9,756 nucleotides of DNA, taken from NCBI GenBank assembly GCA_946885645.1, contig CAMPGU010000152.1:1-9756 (forward strand). Reading direction: 5' to 3'. The notes under the pieces are model-generated. The model did no database searches. It was not told where the DNA came from and saw nothing but the letters and a program-made list of their open reading frames with translations. The DNA is from an uncultured Haloferula sp. Lineage in GTDB: Bacteria; Verrucomicrobiota; Verrucomicrobiae; Verrucomicrobiales; Akkermansiaceae. This document shows positions 1-6,926 of the stretch, in pieces. The translations under genes were made by a program, and so were the position numbers. Each line of letters opens with the position of its first letter. Positions within the stretch are counted from its first letter, which is position 1.

Positions 1-125
1 CCTTCCAGATGTCCCACCGCGTTCTCCGCCAGGAGCTCGCGAATCAAATCGAGCTCCCTGCGGTCCCACATTCTTTCAAACCAAAGTCTGCCGACTTCTT
101 CGGGGGTACGCGTGGAATCGCTCAT
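1..125 (-). CDS. SnoaL/NTF2-like protein, N-terminal fragment (runs off window)
   Basis: Only the first 41 codons lie in the window, read on the minus strand from an ATG at 125. The peptide begins MSDSTRTPEEVGRLWFERM and continues with a helix of the type WDRRELDLIRELLAENAVGHLEG. An N-terminal amphipathic helix followed by a 'D.I.ELLA.NAV.H' segment is typical of the small SnoaL-like, NTF2-fold proteins (polyketide-cyclase or ester-cyclase-like, about 130-150 residues). Most of these are uncharacterised. The catalytic cone of the fold is outside the window, so no activity can be assigned. There is no Shine-Dalgarno sequence; the bases just before the ATG are a run of C on the coding strand. 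It lies 89 bp beyond the end of the nitroreductase gene in the same direction, so it could be co-transcribed or have its own promoter. Confidence 0.6.
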   Translation of the reverse strand, partial: MSDSTRTPEEVGRLWFERMWDRRELDLIRELLAENAVGHLE

Positions 126-193
126 GGGGGGGAGAGGACGTATTCCACATTGATTGCGCCGGAAATCCGGGCAAGCCAATTCGCTTGAAGCTC

Positions 194-208
194 CGCGAGC
201 CCCTCGCG
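194..208 (-). terminator. Possible terminator hairpin after the nitroreductase gene
   Basis: A perfect inverted repeat, CGCGAG-CCC-CTCGCG (6-bp stem, 3-base loop), starts 6 bases beyond the nitroreductase stop codon (215-217). The strong GC stem and its position suit a transcription terminator, but no T-run follows on the minus strand. It could instead be an RNA-stabilising hairpin, or chance in GC-rich DNA. A second, weaker dyad (CCGGA-AA-TCCGG, 159-170) lies between it and the SnoaL-like gene. Confidence 0.3.
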
Positions 209-214
209 CGGGTG

Positions 215-853
215 CTAGCGGTGTTCGATCACCTCTTCGTGCGGGTAGCGCGCCTTGGGTGTGGCGGCATACTTGTCTTCCGCCGAGCGATAACCGGCCG
301 CACAGGCGACCGCGGTCGCGTAGCCGGTGCCGGCTAGCCCGAGTTCCTGATCATACCCCGCCGGATCGATGCCCTCCATCGGGCAGGTGTCGATCCCGAG
401 CAGGGCGGCCGCGGTCATGAACTGCCCGAGCGCGATGTAGGCCTGGCGCATGTTCCACGCGTGACGGCTCTCGGGGGTCATGGCGGCGGCAAAGGAGAGC
501 ACCACGTTGCGATAGCCGGCCAGGGCATCCGGCTCCTGCCCTTGCGTTGCGGCAAGCGTGGTAAAGAAGCGGTTCACGTCCGCCTCGGTAAGGTCGGTCC
601 GCACGGTGAAGACGACAAAGCGGGAGGCCTCCGTGGCCTGGGACTGGTTCCACGACTGCGCCCGCAGGCGCGCGCGGAGTTCCGGATCATTCACGACGAT
701 GAATTTCCAAGGCTGGAGCCCGAAGGAAGAAGGCGTAAGAACGAGCGACTGCTCCAGGGCCGCCCATTCGGCATCCGGGATCTGCCGTGCCGGATCGAAT
801 TGCTTCGTGGCGTAGCGGAACCGGATCGATTCGAGGAGTTCGTCGGGAGACAT
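215..853 (-). CDS. NfsB-like NAD(P)H-dependent nitroreductase (FMN flavoprotein)
   Basis: A 212-residue protein of the nitroreductase superfamily, soluble FMN enzymes that pass hydride from NAD(P)H to nitroaromatics, quinones or similar acceptors. The E. coli NfsB layout is easy to follow. RYATKQF (13-19) carries the N-terminal FMN-phosphate arginine. PSSFGLQPWKF (41-51) is the signature flavin loop. The long helix QAYIALGQFMTAAALLG (137-153) leads into CPMEGID (157-163), matching the P-(I/M)-EG-(F/I)-D element of NfsB. GYRSAEDKYA and KAR (about 187-202) form the C-terminal FMN-phosphate site. The length matches NfsB (217). The reading frame is open further upstream, but the ATG at 853 gives the family-like start MSPDELLESIRFRYATK, and earlier starts would lie inside lptD. 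The lptD stop is 11 bp upstream, so the two are probably co-transcribed. There is no Shine-Dalgarno; the pre-start bases are pyrimidine-rich (CTCTTCCTC). The physiological substrate cannot be told from sequence. Confidence 0.9.
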   Translation of the reverse strand: MSPDELLESIRFRYATKQFDPARQIPDAEWAALEQSLVLTPSSFGLQPWKFIVVNDPELRARLRAQSWNQSQATEASRFVVFTVRTDLTEADVNRFFTTLAATQGQEPDALAGYRNVVLSFAAAMTPESRHAWNMRQAYIALGQFMTAAALLGIDTCPMEGIDPAGYDQELGLAGTGYATAVACAAGYRSAEDKYAATPKARYPHEEVIEHR

Positions 854-864
854 GAGGAAGAGGC

Positions 865-3420
865 TCAGGGAGCATCCAGTTTGAAAGGCACCGAGGCCGA
901 GGGGAAATTCTTGAGCGTGAAGCTGAAGATGATGCCGAATTCGTCCTGCAGGCGGTTGTCCCGATGGGTGATGCCGACCGATCCTACCCAGTGGTTGAAA
1001 TCGTGATGCAGCGTGTATTGCTGCACTTCCAGGGTGCCGTCGTCGAGCTCCCATAGTTGGAAGAATCCCGCGCCCCACTTGTCGCCCAGGCGCGTGTAGG
1101 CGCGCAGGTCGATGCGGTGGGAATCAACCAGCACCGGGTGGTTGTCCAGCAGCCGGTGGCCCACGGAAAACTCCACGTTTTCGTTAGGCATGAACCGGGC
1201 GCGGGCGGCGACTTCCGAGAAGCCCGAGCCGTCGTCGATGACCGGGAACTGCGTCTCGAAGGTCATGCCGAACCAGGGCAGGGGATTCCAGCGCAGGTCG
1301 TTGTAGAGGTTGGAGAAGTTCCGGTTGTAGTCCGGGTCCGTGATGAAGGCGTCGAAATAGGTGTCCAGCGTGAGCCAATCGAAGCTCTGGCCGTCGCGCT
1401 TGGTGATCAGCTTGTTCCGCGCACCCAGGCGGATGATGCTCCAGTCCCGGAGGCTATCGATGGCGGTGAAGCTGGGGACCGAGAGGGGCTGCGGCCGGGT
1501 GCTGAAGGTTTCCCGGTCCACCATCGGGAAGAGCGGATCGAGATCGTCCGTGGAGATATACGAGAAGCGCGCGTAGGGCTGCACCACGTGCAGGAGACCG
1601 TCGAGGCCGATGTGACGCTGCTGCACGACTCCCAGATCCTTGGAGAACTTCATCGACGCCTCCAGGCCGGCATGGATATGCGTGCGGTCGATCGACTTGG
1701 ACGGGCCGTTCACTTCCCCGTAGCGGCTGTAGCCGAGGCCGAGCTCGGGAGTCAGGGTGAGCCAGCCGCCGACATTCGTCGGCATGGAAAGCTCCTGATA
1801 GGTATGGAAGCGGTTGTAGCCGGGGCTGAAAAGCTGATCGGTCAGGCCGGGAATGGCGGCACTGCCCGGGGGGAGCGAGCGGATCGTCTGGACCAGCTGT
1901 TGCTCGTAAGTGGGAAGCTGGCTCAGGAGCATCGGCACCCGGGGATCGTTCGCCGGAAGCGTGAGGAGCGGGCGGATCGCGGAAAGCGAGGCGCTGCCCA
2001 GTTCCTCCTCCACCACGGAGAGCGAGATATTGCCCTCGTGCAGGATCGGCAGGTCGAAGAGCGGCCTGCGCGCGAAGTCCATCGCGATTTCCGGCGTGCG
2101 GGTATCCGAGCGATAGAACTCGTTCGGGCGGACACGGCCGTAGAAACTGAAGAGCGTGCCGTCGTCGCGGCGGAAGAGGCCGAGCGTGTTGTCCGGATTC
2201 GGGTCGGTGCGGAAAAGTTGGGGCTCGAAGTCCTCCAGATAGTAGTTGTCGCTGAGGACGTTGAGGTTCGCGTCGAAGCGCCACTCCGCGCGCTCTTTTT
2301 CGATATCGAGCGGGATCCGGTGCTGGAGGGCCAAGCGGTAGCGGTCCTCGTTGACGAAGCCGCGGGTGATTCCCGTGCGGCTGACATCAGGGTTGAGATC
2401 GTTCGTGTAGTAGAGGGACAGGCCCTTGAGGTTCGGGTTTTCTTCCAGCCGGGTATCGCTCAGGTCCACCCCGGTCCCCACGCCGCGGCGGGTGCGGAGA
2501 TCGAGATGCCAGCGGGAAAGCAGCCAGGCATCGTCATTCTCGCCGGTCTCGGGATCCGGAGTGCCGCCGAGCATGATGCCGTAGCTGTTCAGGAGGAAAG
2601 CGCCCCAATTGGAGCGGGCCCCCGGCACGAAATGATAGCCCAAGTCCGCATCCAGCGGCTGGGCCAGATAGGGCAGCCAGAAAATCGGGGTCTCCCCCGC
2701 ATAGAGCTTCATGCCCTTGAAAACCACCTTGTCATCCGGATAGACGGTCGTCTCCTTTGCCCGGACCCAGAAAGCCGGAGTTTCCACGTCGTGCGTCGTG
2801 ACACCGGCGTCGTGCCCGACATAGACCTGTTTCCCGTCGCGCTCCTCGATGCTGAAGCGTCCCGCTTCGAGGATCAGTGGATCGGCCCCCGCGCGCAGGC
2901 CGGAGACATCGCCCCGGCGTTCCTTCCAGAAATAGACGTACTCGTTCCCGCGCTGGAGGATATTGCCGTGATAGACGCTGACATTTCCGGTCAGGGTGAC
3001 GGACTCTGCCTTGGCATCGATCACCGCGTGATCGGAGAAGACCTCCATGCCCTCCTTGGTGGTCATCTTCACCGCGCCCTCTGCATAATACTTCATCTCG
3101 TGGCCGTTCAGCCGCGCGCGATCGGCCCGCAGGGTCACGCCGTTCTCCGTTTCCGCCTCGAAGGGGCCGGGAAAGATCCCGATTTTGGTCACGAAATCGT
3201 AGGAGATGCCCGAGCTGTATTCCCGGACCTTCACGTTCTTCGGCATATCCGGGATCAGCGGGCCGGCCTCGGGCCGGATCTCGACACCCTCCGGCAAGGG
3301 AACCGGGGTGATGGGGGCGGGAGCCTCCTCCGCAGGCTGGACTTCCGGGAGGACTTCGGGGTTCTGTGCGGCAAGCCGGAGCGAGCAAAAAAATATGGCA
3401 GGGAGAACGGCGACCCTCAT
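865..3420 (-). CDS. lptD: LPS-assembly outer-membrane protein LptD
   Basis: LptD is the outer-membrane beta-barrel that, with the LptE plug, inserts lipopolysaccharide into the outer leaflet. This copy has 851 residues (E. coli 784). Residues 1-19 (MRVAVLPAIFFCSLRLAAQ) form a signal peptide, followed by a Pro/Glu-rich linker to about 60. The OstA/LptA-like periplasmic jellyroll spans about 65-240, with repeats such as NGVTLRADRARLNG, YYAEGAVKMTTKEG and VTLTGNVSVY. The hallmark strap before the barrel is clear: TPAFWVRAKE (214-223), then TPIFWLPYLAQP (244-255) and GYHFVPGARSNWGAFLLNSYG (261-281). The rest is alternating-residue beta-barrel sequence ending in DEFGIIFSFTLKNFP. The ATG at 3420 is preferred over an in-frame ATG at 3507 because it puts the signal peptide at the N-terminus and leaves room for a promoter. 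There is no Shine-Dalgarno. The mature protein contains no cysteine, unlike E. coli LptD with its essential disulfides. The downstream nitroreductase gene follows after 11 bp. Confidence 0.9.
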   Translation of the reverse strand: MRVAVLPAIFFCSLRLAAQNPEVLPEVQPAEEAPAPITPVPLPEGVEIRPEAGPLIPDMPKNVKVREYSSGISYDFVTKIGIFPGPFEAETENGVTLRADRARLNGHEMKYYAEGAVKMTTKEGMEVFSDHAVIDAKAESVTLTGNVSVYHGNILQRGNEYVYFWKERRGDVSGLRAGADPLILEAGRFSIEERDGKQVYVGHDAGVTTHDVETPAFWVRAKETTVYPDDKVVFKGMKLYAGETPIFWLPYLAQPLDADLGYHFVPGARSNWGAFLLNSYGIMLGGTPDPETGENDDAWLLSRWHLDLRTRRGVGTGVDLSDTRLEENPNLKGLSLYYTNDLNPDVSRTGITRGFVNEDRYRLALQHRIPLDIEKERAEWRFDANLNVLSDNYYLEDFEPQLFRTDPNPDNTLGLFRRDDGTLFSFYGRVRPNEFYRSDTRTPEIAMDFARRPLFDLPILHEGNISLSVVEEELGSASLSAIRPLLTLPANDPRVPMLLSQLPTYEQQLVQTIRSLPPGSAAIPGLTDQLFSPGYNRFHTYQELSMPTNVGGWLTLTPELGLGYSRYGEVNGPSKSIDRTHIHAGLEASMKFSKDLGVVQQRHIGLDGLLHVVQPYARFSYISTDDLDPLFPMVDRETFSTRPQPLSVPSFTAIDSLRDWSIIRLGARNKLITKRDGQSFDWLTLDTYFDAFITDPDYNRNFSNLYNDLRWNPLPWFGMTFETQFPVIDDGSGFSEVAARARFMPNENVEFSVGHRLLDNHPVLVDSHRIDLRAYTRLGDKWGAGFFQLWELDDGTLEVQQYTLHHDFNHWVGSVGITHRDNRLQDEFGIIFSFTLKNFPSASVPFKLDAP

Positions 3421-3514
3421 CGTGGCGGGGATGAGAGGGGCTCCCCGTAATGAAGTAAAGGGGAAAGCCGGAAAGCGGTTGCGGGGAGGCCGCGAAAAGA
3501 GAATCATGGGGTGA
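3421..3514. promoter_or_regulatory. Divergent promoter region between lptD and the TIGR01777 gene
   Basis: These 94 bases separate two divergent starts and must hold or overlap promoters for both unless transcription comes from further away. On the plus strand, TTGCGG (3479-3484) and AATCAT (3502-3507), 17 bp apart, weakly resemble -35/-10 boxes (3/6 and 4/6 matches). If used, transcription would begin at about the ATG at 3515, giving a leaderless message. On the minus strand the only AT-richer patch is around 3448-3460 (gtaatgaagtaaa), a possible -10 area for lptD without a convincing -35. No operator-like dyad stands out beyond a short GGGG-CT-CCCC at 3437-3446. Confidence 0.3.
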
Positions 3515-4432
3515 ATGAGTGGTCAGAGTGTCGCCCTCGGAATTGTTGGAGCATCCGGCTTCATCGGCCGGGAGCTTGCAAAGCAAGCCTCTGCAGCGGG
3601 CTGGAGGGTCTGCGGATTCAGCCGGAGCGCGCGTACGCCGGATGATTCGGTCACGGAGTGGCGCGAGTGGTCGGATCTGCCGGATTTCACGGGCATTTCT
3701 GCCTTGGTCAATCTGGCGGGCGCACCCGTGAACCAGAAATGGACCAACCGCCGGAAGCGCGAATTATGGGAGAGCCGGATCGGGGTAACCGTCGGCATCG
3801 CCCGCGGCCTGACGCAGCTCACCCGCGTGGAGCGCCCCCTGGTGCTCGTCAATGCCTCGGCGGTGGGGGTTTACGGCGACAGGAAAGATGAGATTTTGGA
3901 AGAAGATGCAGCCCCGGGGCAAGGCTACCTCGCCGATCTCTGCAGGGACTGGGAAACCTCTGCCGATACCGTGGCCGCGCAAGGCGTGCGCGTGATGAAA
4001 TGGCGCACCGGCCTTGTCCTCGGCAAAGGGGGAGATGCTTTCGAGACCTTGCTCAAGCCCTTCCGGATGGGCTTGGGCGGAAAACTGGGTTCCGGCAGGC
4101 AATGGATGTCCTGGATCCATGTGGAAGACCTCGCGGCGTCCATGCTGCACGGGATCAGCCACGGTGCCATGACGGGACCCGTGAACGGCACCGGGCCCGA
4201 GCCGCTGCGGAATGTCGATTTCACCCGGAAACTGGCGCGGGCGATGGACCGGCCGGGGTTTCTGGCGGTGCCCGGCTTCGCCCTGAAGGCCGTGTTGGGA
4301 GATTTCGCCTCCGTGGTCCTCTCCAGCCAGCGTGCCGTGCCCAAGGCCTTGCTGGACAGCGGTTTCCGCTTCAGCTTTCCGACGCTCGACATGGCCTTGG
4401 ACGATCTCATCGCACAACCGGTGCGTGCCTGA
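3515..4432 (+). CDS. TIGR01777 family SDR epimerase-like protein (YfcH/SDR39U1 type)
   Basis: A 305-residue atypical extended short-chain dehydrogenase with the full TIGR01777 pattern. The NAD(P)-binding Rossmann glycine motif GASGFIG is at 12-18. [12 protein letters not shown] (65-76) and WESRIG (85-90) follow. NASAVGVYG (113-121) carries the Ser and Tyr of the SDR active-site region. [11 protein letters not shown] (137-147), RTGLVLG (164-170) and [14 protein letters not shown] (192-205) are the other family signatures. The C-terminal DUF1731 segment holds [11 protein letters not shown] (252-262) and [16 protein letters not shown] (271-286). The length matches E. coli YfcH and human SDR39U1 (about 295-300). 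The reaction catalysed by this family is not established; an NAD(P)H-dependent sugar-nucleotide or small-molecule epimerase/reductase is only a guess. The ATG at 3515 lies directly before [20 protein letters not shown] lies 4-7 bases upstream, a weak ribosome site at best. It starts 94 bp from the divergent lptD start, and the HAD gene follows after 47 bp. Confidence 0.94.
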   Translation: MSGQSVALGIVGASGFIGRELAKQASAAGWRVCGFSRSARTPDDSVTEWREWSDLPDFTGISALVNLAGAPVNQKWTNRRKRELWESRIGVTVGIARGLTQLTRVERPLVLVNASAVGVYGDRKDEILEEDAAPGQGYLADLCRDWETSADTVAAQGVRVMKWRTGLVLGKGGDAFETLLKPFRMGLGGKLGSGRQWMSWIHVEDLAASMLHGISHGAMTGPVNGTGPEPLRNVDFTRKLARAMDRPGFLAVPGFALKAVLGDFASVVLSSQRAVPKALLDSGFRFSFPTLDMALDDLIAQPVRA

Positions 4433-4479
4433 TTGGGCTTGCGGCGCGGAGTGGGGGCTGGTTCCCTTCGGGTCGCCCG

Positions 4480-5361
4480 ATGGCAGCCCCGCAGAACACC
4501 ATTGCTCTGGTCTTTGACTACGATCAGACGCTCAGCCCGCGCTACATGCAGGACGACGTGCTGTTCCCGGAATTCGGCATCGATCCGGTGCAGTTCTGGA
4601 AAAAGTGCAACCATCTGGTGACGGAGCAACAATGGGACGGCGAACTGGCCTACCTGAAGTGCCTGCTGGACTACCTCCAGATGGATCAGGTGTCGAACGC
4701 GCGCCTCGCTTCCCTTGGCGCGGGCCTTCGCTTCTATCCGGGGGTGCCCGAAATTTTCGACATGCTGCCTGGAGCCTGTCTGGGCCACGACCACGAGGTC
4801 GCCGGGATCCGGATGGAGTTTTACATCGTTTCCTCCGGCCTCAAGGCGCTGCTCGATGGTAGCCGCCTCAAGAACAAGGTGAAGGCCCTCTTCGGGTGTG
4901 AATTCGGCGAAGACTCCCGAGGCCACATCAGTTTCCCGAAGCGGGCCATTTCCCACACCACCAAGACGCAGTTCCTCTTCCGGATCAACAAGGGGATGCT
5001 CGATTACGCGCAGGACGTGAACGATCACATGCCGCCCGACCAGAGGCCGATCCCCTTCGAGAACATGGTGTACGTCGGGGACGGCCCGACCGACGTGCCC
5101 TGCTTCACCGTGATGAACAAGAACGGCGGGCACGGCATTGCCGTGTACAATCCCGACGACGAAACCGGCCGCAGTTTCCGGAAGTGCTTCCAGCTCTCCA
5201 CCCACGCCGGGCGGGTCAAGCACATCGCCCCGGCGGACTACCGCCAGGGTTCCCACCTGTGGCTGCTCCTCACCGAGATGGTGCGGGAGATCGCCGACCG
5301 CATCTTGCGCCGCCGCAGCGAGGAACGGGAAAACGCCACCGTGGCCGCGCCTACTTTCTGA
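4480..5361 (+). CDS. HAD-superfamily hydrolase (phosphoserine-phosphatase-like), substrate unknown
   Basis: A 293-residue soluble protein with all four haloacid-dehalogenase motifs. Motif I is FDYDQT (12-17), with nucleophile Asp13 and acid/base Asp15. Motif II is YIVSSG (115-120). A motif III lysine candidate is Lys162 or Lys171 in a Lys-rich helix. Motif IV is YVGDGPTD (198-205), with Mg-binding Asp201/Asp205. The helical stretch between motifs I and II (about 20-110) is a C1-type cap, as in phosphoserine phosphatase, but the protein is some 70 residues longer than SerB-like enzymes. The extra length lies between motifs II and IV and in a C-terminal tail ([18 protein letters not shown], then a charged helix). 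It is most likely a phosphatase; I cannot name the substrate. The ATG at 4480 is the first plausible start: the frame is open further upstream only because it overlaps the preceding gene. No Shine-Dalgarno is seen. It follows the TIGR01777 gene by 47 bp and precedes mpl by 146 bp. Confidence 0.87.
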   Translation: MAAPQNTIALVFDYDQTLSPRYMQDDVLFPEFGIDPVQFWKKCNHLVTEQQWDGELAYLKCLLDYLQMDQVSNARLASLGAGLRFYPGVPEIFDMLPGACLGHDHEVAGIRMEFYIVSSGLKALLDGSRLKNKVKALFGCEFGEDSRGHISFPKRAISHTTKTQFLFRINKGMLDYAQDVNDHMPPDQRPIPFENMVYVGDGPTDVPCFTVMNKNGGHGIAVYNPDDETGRSFRKCFQLSTHAGRVKHIAPADYRQGSHLWLLLTEMVREIADRILRRRSEERENATVAAPTF

Positions 5362-5383
5362 GCGGATGGACACGCCGGAGGCT

Positions 5384-5439
5384 CGTCTTCACCCGCACGC
5401 CGGAAATGTCCGGCACGAAAGCGACGTAGGTTTTATTTT
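5384..5439 (+). terminator. Possible intrinsic terminator after the HAD gene
   Basis: A perfect GCCGGA-AATG-TCCGGC hairpin (5399-5414) is flanked by further pairing: CGTC (5384-5387) with GACG (5423-5426), and TTC (5388-5390) with GAA (5417-5419). The T-rich TTTTATTTTGG (5431-5441) follows. Together this resembles an imperfect Rho-independent terminator 22 bp after the HAD stop codon. The internal loop is large and the T-run is interrupted and set back a few bases, so the call is tentative. The same AT-rich patch (5429-5450) could instead belong to an mpl promoter. Confidence 0.35.
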
Positions 5440-5507
5440 GGTTAGAAACTTGGCCTTTCCGGCGCCTTGGCGGTGAATCGCTCCTTCGTTTTCTGAAACC
5501 CCTTTTC
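5440..5507 (+). promoter_or_regulatory. mpl upstream region, candidate promoter
   Basis: The region between the putative HAD terminator and the mpl ATG could hold an mpl promoter. A weak pair, TTGGCC (5450-5455) and GTGAAT (5473-5478), with 17-bp spacing matches sigma70 boxes at 4/6 and 3/6. There is no Shine-Dalgarno before the mpl start: the last bases are ACCCCTTTTC, pyrimidine-rich. No operator dyad is evident. The assignment rests mainly on position. Confidence 0.2.
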
Positions 5508-6893
5508 ATGTCCGAGAAAAAGCATTTCCATTTCACCGGGGTCTGCGGGACCGCCATGGGAGCCGTCGCCGTGGCGATGAAGCGCAAGGGCTTCACCGTC
5601 ACCGGCTCCGATACGAACGTCTATCCGCCGATGTCGGATTTCCTGCGCAACGAGGGGATCGGGATTTCCGAAGGCTACCACGCCGCGAATCTGCCGGCCG
5701 GGGCGGATGTCATCGTGATCGGGAACGCGATCAGCCGCGGCAACGAGGAGGCGGAGGCCGCGCTGTCCCGCCGCCTGCTCTATCAATCCCTGCCGGAGGT
5801 GATGAAAGAGCACTTCCTGCGCGGGAAGCGGAACTACGTGGTGAGCGGTACGCACGGGAAAACCACCACCAGCTCCATGCTCGCGTGGATCTTCATTTCC
5901 GCCGGGCGCGATCCCGGCTGGATGATCGGCGGCTTGCCGAAGAATCTCGGCCGCGGTGCCAATTTCACCGACTCCGAATTCAACGTGCTGGAAGGGGACG
6001 AGTACGACACCGCCTTTTTCGACAAACGTTCGAAGTTCCTGCACTACCTCCCGGAGGTGGTGGTGGTGAACAACATCGAATACGACCACGCGGACATCTA
6101 CGCCAATCTGGACGAGATCAAGCTGACCTTCAAACGCTTGCTGAACGTGGTGCCGAAGACCGGCCTCGCCATCATCAATGGCGACGACCCGAACTGCCTT
6201 ACCGTCGCCGACAAGGCTCCGTGCCCGGTGCGGACGGTCGGCCTCGGCGAGGGCAACGAGTCCCGCATCACGGAAGTGAGCTACGAGGCGGATCGTAGTT
6301 CATTCACCCTCTGCGGGGAACGCTACTCGCTGCGCATGACGGGGGAGTTCAACGTGCGCAATGCCGCGATGGCGGTGGCGTCCGCCCTTTTCGCCGGCCT
6401 GGCGCCCGAGGAAATCCGGCAGGGGCTGGAGAGCTTCGACGGCGTTGCGCGGCGCCAGGAACTGCGGGGCGAAGCCGGGGGCGTGAAAGTGATCGACGAC
6501 TTCGCGCACCATCCCACCGCCATCAAATATGCCGTGGGAAGCCTGCGCCAGCGCTACAACGGCAGCCGCCTGTGGATCCTTTTCGAGCCCCGGTCGAACA
6601 CGACCCGCCGGGCGGTGTTCCAAGGCGAATTGGCCGAAGCCCTGGCCTTGGCGGATCACGCCGTTGTCGCCGAGGTTCCCGATCTTCACAAGATCCCCGA
6701 GAACGACCGGCTCGATCCCGACCGGCTGGCCGCCGATATCAGCCGGCACGGCGGGCACGGGCGCTACATCCACACGGTGGATGAGATCGTGGATACCGTG
6801 GTGGGGGAGGCGAAGCCGGGCGACGTGGTGGCGGTCCTCAGCAACGGCGGCTTCGGCGGCATCCACAAGAAGCTGCTCGATCGCCTGGGTTAG
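5508..6893 (+). CDS. mpl: UDP-N-acetylmuramate:L-alanyl-gamma-D-glutamyl-meso-DAP ligase Mpl (murein recycling)
   Basis: Mpl reattaches the recycled tripeptide L-Ala-gamma-D-Glu-meso-DAP to UDP-MurNAc using ATP, in the cytoplasm, bypassing MurC/D/E. The protein is 461 residues (E. coli 457) and is a complete three-domain Mur ligase. The UDP-binding N-domain has GVCGTAMG (11-18) and the Mpl-typical GSDTNVYPPMSD (33-44). The ATPase domain has the P-loop SGTHGKTTT (113-121), EGDEYD (162-167), FFDKRSKF (170-177) and NNIEYDHADIY (188-198). FNVRN (281-285) is the usual domain-junction motif. The C-domain has DDFAHHPTAI (330-339), FEPRSNT (359-365) and LSNGGFGGIH (444-453), near-identical in motif to E. 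coli Mpl and different from MurC. The sequence implies meso-DAP peptidoglycan and tripeptide recycling in this organism. The ATG at 5508 gives the normal MSEKKHFHFTG start. The gene sits downstream of the HAD gene and converges on the zinc-ribbon gene with 33 bp between stops. Confidence 0.96.
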   Translation: MSEKKHFHFTGVCGTAMGAVAVAMKRKGFTVTGSDTNVYPPMSDFLRNEGIGISEGYHAANLPAGADVIVIGNAISRGNEEAEAALSRRLLYQSLPEVMKEHFLRGKRNYVVSGTHGKTTTSSMLAWIFISAGRDPGWMIGGLPKNLGRGANFTDSEFNVLEGDEYDTAFFDKRSKFLHYLPEVVVVNNIEYDHADIYANLDEIKLTFKRLLNVVPKTGLAIINGDDPNCLTVADKAPCPVRTVGLGEGNESRITEVSYEADRSSFTLCGERYSLRMTGEFNVRNAAMAVASALFAGLAPEEIRQGLESFDGVARRQELRGEAGGVKVIDDFAHHPTAIKYAVGSLRQRYNGSRLWILFEPRSNTTRRAVFQGELAEALALADHAVVAEVPDLHKIPENDRLDPDRLAADISRHGGHGRYIHTVDEIVDTVVGEAKPGDVVAVLSNGGFGGIHKKLLDRLG

Positions 6894-6926
6894 GTGCGGG
6901 GCGAGGGTCCGGGATCCGTGCCTCCG
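6894..6926. terminator. Convergent gene junction, possible bidirectional terminator
   Basis: The 33 bases between the stop codons of mpl (plus) and the zinc-ribbon gene (minus) contain an imperfect GCGAGG ... CCTCCGC pairing around a GGTCCGGGATCC core. It is GC-rich with no T-run on either strand. Convergent genes need termination here, so it is a candidate, but the structure is not a classic Rho-independent terminator and Rho-dependent termination is equally possible. Confidence 0.2.

Noticed and set aside
854..1078. N-terminal extension of the nitroreductase to 287 residues
   Set aside because: The extra residues overlap the lptD coding end and do not resemble the family, which starts close to the RYATKQF motif.
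1057..3450. A 797-codon open frame on the plus strand opposite lptD
   Set aside because: Its translation is Val/Ala/Glu/Arg/Gly-rich with no recognisable domain and is antisense to a gene with clear LptD motifs. Long antisense frames are common opposite GC-rich genes because stop codons are scarce there.
3421..3507. Longer LptD N-terminus from the ATG at 3507
   Set aside because: It would bury the signal peptide behind 29 extra residues and leave only 7 bases between divergent starts.
4000..4479. Upstream extension of the HAD frame into the TIGR01777 gene
   Set aside because: The frame is open but the translation is Arg/Gly/Pro-rich without HAD homology; the HAD fold begins right after the ATG at 4480.
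3925..5373. A 482-codon minus-strand frame opposite the TIGR01777 and HAD genes
   Set aside because: It spans two well-supported plus-strand genes and their gap, and its translation has no domain signature; an antisense shadow.
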